A stretch of DNA of 64,000 bases, from the NCBI RefSeq assembly GCF_031451695.1, contig NZ_JARWAM010000003.1, positions 1 through 64,000 on the forward strand, written 5' to 3'. A program made the translations under genes and the position numbers. Source of the stretch: Franzmannia qiaohouensis (GTDB lineage: Bacteria; Pseudomonadota; Gammaproteobacteria; Pseudomonadales; Halomonadaceae). A model generated the notes under the pieces. The model was given only the letters and a program-made list of their open reading frames with translations, was not told the DNA's origin and ran no database searches. Shown here in pieces: positions 59,490 to 64,000 of this stretch. Every line of letters starts with the position of its first letter. The stretch's first letter is position 1.

Positions 59490-59935
59490 GGCTGTCGTTT
59501 CCAAAACGCATCTACTCCCTGTTGAACCCTGGCCACGTCGTCCGGCGTGCCCAGCAGTTCGAATCGATATAGCAGCGGCACGCCGCATTTGTCGGCAACG
59601 ATGCGCCCGGCCAGGCCGAAGGCGGCGCCGAAGTTGGTGTTGCCGGCCGCAATCACGCCGCGAATCAGGCCGCGGTTGTGCGCATCGTTGAGAAAGTGGA
59701 TCACCTGCTTGGGCACCGCGCCGTCGGCGCTGCCGCCACCGTAGGTGGGGGTGATCAGGATGTAGGGCTGGGTCACGCGCAGCGGCGGCTCATCGCGGCT
59801 CAGCGGGATGCGCCGCGCCGGCAGACCGAGCTTCTCGACGAAGCGCTGGGTATTACCCGACTTGGTCGAGAAATAGACCAGCTCGCCTCGAGCGTGCTCA
59901 GCGCTCGGCTGTTGGTGCCTCTGCTCAGCCAGCAT
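59486..59935 (-). CDS. nrdI: NrdI flavodoxin-like protein
   Basis: 149 residues from ATG 59935. NrdI pattern: LVYFSTKSGNTQRFVEKLG near 19-37, ILITPTYGGG and AAGNTNFGAAFGLAG. It supplies the oxidant to assemble the dimanganese-tyrosyl cofactor of NrdF. A longer open frame upstream to 60076 is not needed. Confidence 0.93.
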   Translation of the reverse strand: MLAEQRHQQPSAEHARGELVYFSTKSGNTQRFVEKLGLPARRIPLSRDEPPLRVTQPYILITPTYGGGSADGAVPKQVIHFLNDAHNRGLIRGVIAAGNTNFGAAFGLAGRIVADKCGVPLLYRFELLGTPDDVARVQQGVDAFWKRQP

Positions 59936-59966
59936 GATGATCTCCTGCCGTGACCTCGAGCCCGAT

Positions 59967-60188
59967 TTACGCCAGCGCCTGAATGCGATCCGGACGGAAA
60001 CCCGACCAGTGGTCGTCACCGGCCACAACAACCGGCAGCTGACGGTAGCCAAGGCCTTCCACGGTTTCGCGGGCACTGGGGTCCTGGCTCAGATCGATGA
60101 CCTCATAGTCGAGCCCCTGCTTGTCCATCGCGCGGTAGGTGGCGGTGCACTGAACGCAGGCGGGCTTGCTGTAAATCTCAATCTTCAT
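59967..60188 (-). CDS. nrdH: NrdH glutaredoxin-like redoxin
   Basis: 73 residues from ATG 60188. The start MKIEIYSKPACVQCTATYRAM has the CxxC redox motif (CVQC); WSGFRPDRI near the C-terminus is typical of NrdH. It donates electrons to NrdE. First gene of the operon, after the NrdR-like boxes. Confidence 0.93.
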   Translation of the reverse strand: MKIEIYSKPACVQCTATYRAMDKQGLDYEVIDLSQDPSARETVEGLGYRQLPVVVAGDDHWSGFRPDRIQALA

Positions 60189-60245
60189 GGTTATCGTTCC
60201 CTTACAAATCAAGGCAAGTATGGCTTGGCCGACGACCCATAGGAT

Positions 60246-60293
60246 ACACCATATCTGGTGAATCCTGCCATGAGGAAATCAATATATAGTGCC
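60246..60293 (-). promoter_or_regulatory. Two NrdR-box-like sites upstream of nrdHIEF
   Basis: ACACCATATCTGGTGA (60,246-60,261) and ATCAATATATAGTGCC (60,278-60,293) resemble the NrdR consensus ACAC-ATATAT-GTGT. Their centres are about 32 bp apart, three helical turns, the usual arrangement for NrdR. Confidence 0.65.
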
Positions 60294-60446
60294 TATTGGC
60301 CAAACACACCCCCGCATGCGGTAGCCAGGCGACGAGGCGCGAGGCGCCCTGATAGCGGGCGGTACGCGGGCAAGGCCAGTCTAGCCGGCTGCGCCGACGA
60401 GACCTTAACGGAGATCAAGAAAGGTGGCGAGAAACACACAACAGAA

Positions 60447-60470
60447 CGCCGCGGCCAGATGGCCGCGGCG
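60447..60470 (-). terminator. Terminator of the superoxide dismutase gene
   Basis: CGCCGCGGCC (60,447-60,456) and GGCCGCGGCG (60,461-60,470) form a perfect 10-bp stem with a 4-base loop. On the minus strand it is followed by the T-rich TTCTGTTGTGTGTTT. Confidence 0.7.
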
Positions 60471-60496
60471 CTCAGTATTACGCTGTCAGTCGAGAA

Positions 60497-61108
60497 TCAG
60501 GCGATTGCCGCTTGGTAGCGACGCTCGACCTCATCCCAGTTGACCACGTTGAAGAACGCCTCGATGTAGTCCGGGCGCTTGTTCTGGAACTTCAGGTAGT
60601 ACGCATGCTCCCAGACGTCCAGACCGAGCACCGGCGTGTTGCCGTGCATCAGCGGGCTGTCCTGGTTAAGCGTGTTCTCAACCACCAGCTTTTTCTCCGG
60701 GGTCACGCTGAGCCAGGCCCAGCCGCTACCGAAGCGGCCCAAGGCAGCCTTCTTGAAGGCATCCTTGAAGTCATCGAAGCCGCCCAGCTGCTCGTCGATG
60801 GCGGCTGCCACCTGGCCCTTGGGCTGGCCACCGCCCTGGGGAGACATCATTTCCCAGAACTTGGAGTGGTTGGAGTGGCCGCCGCCGTTGTTGATCACCG
60901 GCTGGCGCTTGTCGTCGGGAAGCTTGTCGAGATTGGAGATCAGCTCATCGACCGGCGTCTCCTCGAAGCCAGTGCCCTCCAGGGCGGCATTGAGGTTGTT
61001 GACGTAGGTCTGGTGGTGACGCGAATGGTGAATTTCCATGGTCATCGCGTCGATGTGCGGTTCCAGCGCGTCGTAAGCGTAAGGCAAATCGGGCAGTGAA
61101 TGAGGCAT
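60497..61108 (-). CDS. sodA: Superoxide dismutase, Mn-type
   Basis: 203 residues from ATG 61108, preceded by GGGAGGAG. Metal ligands: His in EIHHSRHHQTY, NNGGGHSNHSKFW, and DVWEHAYYLKF with its Asp and His. NQDSPLMHG favours the manganese over the iron type. Detoxifies superoxide in the cytoplasm. Single-gene unit. Confidence 0.92.
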   Translation of the reverse strand: MPHSLPDLPYAYDALEPHIDAMTMEIHHSRHHQTYVNNLNAALEGTGFEETPVDELISNLDKLPDDKRQPVINNGGGHSNHSKFWEMMSPQGGGQPKGQVAAAIDEQLGGFDDFKDAFKKAALGRFGSGWAWLSVTPEKKLVVENTLNQDSPLMHGNTPVLGLDVWEHAYYLKFQNKRPDYIEAFFNVVNWDEVERRYQAAIA

Positions 61109-61605
61109 GACTCTAGCTCCTCCCTTTGCTGAAAGATAAGACACGGCGCTTGGCCGCAACCTCCTATGTTAGCTCAGAATGGCAGAGCAACGCGAACAGC
61201 GCGAATGAATTGCATCGCCAACGCGCGAATGCGAATAAACGTCAGTGACGACCTCTCCGCCTACCGGCAATGCTTCGGGATCGCCTATCGCTTCGCCCAC
61301 CAGGGCCGCCTACCGGTGGCGCAGGGCCAGGCGCCCGTGATTGAAAACGCCAGGCCAGATCCCCGTCGACGCTCGAACCCACATGGCATATGCCAGCGCC
61401 CAACTACCAGGGTGTTCCCCTCCAGGCCTCCTCGGCGCCATTCTTATGATAATGAATGTCGAAAGGCACAGAAACGCATGCGCATTTGCTTATCGTTTGA
61501 AAAGTCAAATGATAAACATTATTATTAACAAGCTTAAGCATGGCTCTGCATGATCTTCGCCAAGACGACTCGACAACCCAATACCAAGCAAGGGAAAGAC
61601 CTTCC
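61109..61605. other. Intergenic region between sodA and the TonB-dependent receptor gene
   Basis: No supported gene. The right part is AT-rich and holds two Fur-box-like sites, at 61,448-61,460 (GATAATGAATGTC) and 61,507-61,525 (AAATGATAAACATTATTAT), so it is the iron-regulated promoter of the receptor gene. Confidence 0.6.
61507..61525. promoter_or_regulatory. Fur-box-like site
   Basis: A 19-base match to the Fur pattern GATAATGATAATCATTATC, with a second partial match 55 bases upstream. Suggests iron repression of the downstream receptor. Confidence 0.6.
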
Positions 61606-63729
61606 ATGCCCCACAAGACGCATGCTGCCTGGCTGGCCCCAGTGATTTTTGGCTCTGCCCTGCCGGGATTTGCCTTCGCCCAGGCCAATGACGAGACCAC
61701 CGCCTCGCCCGATCTATCGCCGGTAGTGGTCACCGCAACCCGTAACCGTAGCCAAGCCGGTGAAACGCCTCAGAAGGTCACTGTCATCACTCGCGAGCAG
61801 ATCGAGCAGCAGTTGGCCATTACCCAGGACCCGGGCCAGGTGCTCAGCAACCTGATACCTTCCTACTCGCCCAGCCGTCAGAAACTCTCCAATGCCGGCG
61901 AAACCTTCCGTGGCCGCTCACCGCTATTCCTGGTCGACGGTGTCCCGCAGTCCAACCCGCTGCGCGATAGTGCGCGGGACAGCTACACCATCGACCTGTC
62001 GATGGTCGAACGTATCGAGGTGATTCACGGCGCCAGCGCTGAGCACGGCCTGGGCGCCACGGGCGGCCTGATCAACTTCGTCACACGGCGCGGCAGCGGC
62101 GCAGGGATCAACCAGCACGCCGGGGTCAGCCTGACCAGCGATGACGACTTCGAGTCCGAGGGTTTCGGCTACAAGCTGGACTACCGTCTCAGCGGTCAGA
62201 GCGGCGACTGGGATTACCTGGGTGCCATCAGCCGTCAGCAGCGCGGCGTCTTTTTCGATGGCAACGACGAGATCGTGGGTATTGCCTACCCGGGGGAACT
62301 GCAGAACTCCATCAGCCATGACCTGTTCGGCAAGCTCGGCTACTGGATCGACGACGATCAGAATATCGAAGTATCTCTCAAGCATTTCGACCTTGAGGAA
62401 GGCGATGATTACGTGCCGGTGATCGGAGACCGCGCCGCGGGAATCCCCACCTCGGCACGCCGGGGCAATCCCGATGGCGATCCCGGCTTCAACCAGGTCA
62501 GCATGGCACGCCTCTCCTACTCGCATGCGGACTGGCTTGGCAATGCGCTGGATGCGCAGATCTATCGGCAACGTTTTCGCGCCCAGTTCGCCACTACGCC
62601 CTTCTTCCCCTACCTGGATGCATCGGGCGATACCCGCTACGACCAGACCCGTAACGAGTCGGACAAGCTGGGTGGCAAGTTCACCATCAGCCGTGACGGC
62701 CTGCTGGACGACCGCCTGAAACTGACCACCGGTATTGATGTACTACAGGACGAGACGCGGCAAGTGCTGGCCCACACCGACCGCACCTATGTACCGGAAA
62801 CCCAGTTCCGTAACTACGCCGCCTTTGTGCAGGGCGACGTCAGCCTGACCGAATCGCTGAGCCTGCACTCCGGGGTGCGCTACGAGTACGCCGAACTGGA
62901 CGTCGATACCTTCTCGACCATCGATCGCAGCAATGTCACCCAGGACAACGTTAGCGTTGAGGGCGGCACCCCCACCTTCAATGAAACCCTCTACAACCTG
63001 GGTCTGGTCTACCAGGCCACCGACTGGGCGCAGCTGTATGCCAATTACTCCCAGGGTTTCGGCATGCCCGATGTGGGCCGGGTACTGCGCGGCATCGACA
63101 CGCCCGGGCAGGATATCGACTCGCTGCTGCAGCTCCAGCCTATCGTCACCGATAATCGCGAGATCGGAGCACGCTTCAACTGGGAGCGTTACGGTCTCGA
63201 AATTAGCTACTACGAGTCCAACTCCGACTACGGCGAACGCCTCACGGAACAGAACGGCACCTTCGCTGGCAGCCGCGAGCGGACCGAAATCCAGGGGGTA
63301 GAGGTCACCGGCGAGATGCAACTCGGCGACGCTCACGACCTGCGCCTCTCTTATGCCCATGCCCAGGGCAAGTCGGATACCACCGGCGATGGCCGCGTCG
63401 ATACCAAACTGACCGGGATCAATATCGCACCGGACACGCTGCGTCTTGGCTGGAGCGCGGCATGGAGCGACCGACTCTCTTCGCACCTGCAGGCCAGCTA
63501 CTACTTCGACCGCAGCGTCGATAATCCAGAACTCGAGTTCGACGGCTACGGCCTGATCGATGCCTCGCTGGGATACCGCCTACCCGCGGGTAAGCTCTCC
63601 TTCGGTATCGAGAACCTGACCGACAAGGAGTACATAACCTACTACTCCCAGTCGGCGCGGGTCAGCGACGAATACTATTTCACCGGTCGTGGACGCACCC
63701 TGACTCTCGGCTATCAGCTGGATTTCTGA
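61606..63729 (+). CDS. TonB-dependent siderophore receptor
   Basis: 707 residues from ATG 61606, with GGAAAG upstream and a signal peptide ending FAFA-Q. An in-frame ATG at 61540 would add 22 non-signal residues. TonB box-like SPVVVTATR, plug domain (RGRSPLFLVDGVPQSNPL, IEVIHGASAEHGLGATGGLINFVT), then a 22-strand barrel ending GRGRTLTLGYQLDF with the terminal Phe. Imports a ferric siderophore; which one cannot be told. Confidence 0.92.
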   Translation: MPHKTHAAWLAPVIFGSALPGFAFAQANDETTASPDLSPVVVTATRNRSQAGETPQKVTVITREQIEQQLAITQDPGQVLSNLIPSYSPSRQKLSNAGETFRGRSPLFLVDGVPQSNPLRDSARDSYTIDLSMVERIEVIHGASAEHGLGATGGLINFVTRRGSGAGINQHAGVSLTSDDDFESEGFGYKLDYRLSGQSGDWDYLGAISRQQRGVFFDGNDEIVGIAYPGELQNSISHDLFGKLGYWIDDDQNIEVSLKHFDLEEGDDYVPVIGDRAAGIPTSARRGNPDGDPGFNQVSMARLSYSHADWLGNALDAQIYRQRFRAQFATTPFFPYLDASGDTRYDQTRNESDKLGGKFTISRDGLLDDRLKLTTGIDVLQDETRQVLAHTDRTYVPETQFRNYAAFVQGDVSLTESLSLHSGVRYEYAELDVDTFSTIDRSNVTQDNVSVEGGTPTFNETLYNLGLVYQATDWAQLYANYSQGFGMPDVGRVLRGIDTPGQDIDSLLQLQPIVTDNREIGARFNWERYGLEISYYESNSDYGERLTEQNGTFAGSRERTEIQGVEVTGEMQLGDAHDLRLSYAHAQGKSDTTGDGRVDTKLTGINIAPDTLRLGWSAAWSDRLSSHLQASYYFDRSVDNPELEFDGYGLIDASLGYRLPAGKLSFGIENLTDKEYITYYSQSARVSDEYYFTGRGRTLTLGYQLDF

Positions 63730-63766
63730 CGCCTCGCCCGTGTCCGGGGCTTGGCTTACTGCTTGA

Positions 63767-63792
63767 CGGCGCCTTCGGGCGCCGCTTTTTTT
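63767..63792. terminator. Terminator between convergent receptor and permease genes
   Basis: CGGCGCC (63,767-63,773), loop TTCG, GGCGCCG (63,778-63,784), then C and seven T. A strong rho-independent terminator for the receptor gene. Confidence 0.88.
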
Positions 63793-63805
63793 GCGGACAA
63801 GACCT

Positions 63806-64000
63806 TCAGCGCCAGCGATACAGCAGGTAGACGAAGAACGGCGCGCCGATGCCGGCGACGAAGATACCCGCTGGCAGGTCTCGGGGCAGGAAAGCGACCC
63901 GACCGAGCAGATCGGCATGCAGCACGATCAGCGCACCGATAAGGGCTGACACCGGCACCAGCCCGGTATGCCCGCGTACGCCCAGCCTTCGAGCGATATG
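63806..64000 (-). CDS. FecCD-type iron-siderophore ABC permease, C-terminal part
   Basis: Only the last 64 residues are in the window. On the minus strand the frame reads RRLGVRGHTGLVPVSALIGA, then LPRDLPAGIFVAGIGAPFFV and ends YLLYRWR, the conserved C-terminus of FecD/FepD/BtuC permeases. It is convergent with the TonB-dependent receptor, so the two probably serve the same siderophore pathway. Confidence 0.85.
   Translation of the reverse strand, partial: HIARRLGVRGHTGLVPVSALIGALIVLHADLLGRVAFLPRDLPAGIFVAGIGAPFFVYLLYRWR

Noticed and set aside
57672..59525. A 617-codon plus-strand frame
   Set aside because: Antisense to nrdE, low-complexity composition, no ribosome site or recognisable motif.
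61540..61605. N-terminal extension of the TonB-dependent receptor
   Set aside because: The 22 added residues are polar and would precede the signal peptide; the ATG at 61606 has a better ribosome site and gives a normal signal sequence.

Overview
The window looks like a GC-rich gammaproteobacterial chromosome, most likely a Halomonas-type organism (an inference from gene style, not proven). It carries two tandem mobile elements at one tRNA locus, followed by ordinary chromosomal genes.

Region 1 (about 1-32,690, nearly all minus strand) is the parA-proximal part of a PFGI-1/SPI-7-class integrative conjugative element (ICE). Read right to left it holds the maintenance module: parA, dnaB, a DUF7673 protein, an orphan hicA, parB, DUF2857, STY4528-like, the PFL_4669 family, DUF3158, ssb, a lipoprotein, topB and DUF3577. 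The type IV secretion genes follow: pilL, PFL_4693 family, lytic transglycosylase, PFL_4695 family, traD coupling protein, PFL_4697 family, RAQPRD, PFL_4701 to PFL_4705 families, a lipoprotein and traC/VirB4. Just after traC an AT-rich cargo cassette encodes a DNA methyltransferase, a DUF262 protein and a HEPN protein, which looks like a defence system. The ICE integrase and relaxase must lie left of the window.

Region 2 (about 32,689-53,604) is a separate 20.9-kb island with its own tyrosine integrase. It is inserted at the anticodon-loop sequence of a CAU-anticodon tRNA gene and splits it. The 5' half is at 53,595-53,635 and the 3' half at 32,653-32,698. An intact CAU tRNA (53,442-53,518) lies inside the island end. 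The cargo is one long minus-strand operon: a FitAB-like toxin-antitoxin pair, an MmeI-like methyltransferase, an unknown (possibly HEPN) protein, RhuM, a DEAD/DEAH helicase, a GIY-YIG nuclease, then QatABCD. The mobility part is unusual. It has a TraK-like gene, trbJ, a small trbK-like gene, trbL and an IncQ-like HTH-repA-repC replicon, but no relaxase, coupling protein or mating ATPase. The convergent tra/trb and rep operons are each preceded by a diverged copy, in inverted orientation, of the same roughly 370-bp control region. Each copy carries an IncP-type nick motif (CCTATCCTGCCCG) and 22-bp-spaced repeats. A second, unrelated 22-bp iteron array and hairpins follow repC. The simplest reading is a satellite island that uses an IncP-type conjugative helper, comparable in strategy to SGI1.

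Region 3 (about 53,636-64,000) is chromosomal: a YceI-like protein, an ABC exporter, the class Ib ribonucleotide reductase operon nrdHIEF with two NrdR-box-like sites, superoxide dismutase, and a TonB-dependent receptor with Fur-box-like sites facing the 3' end of a FecCD-type permease gene.
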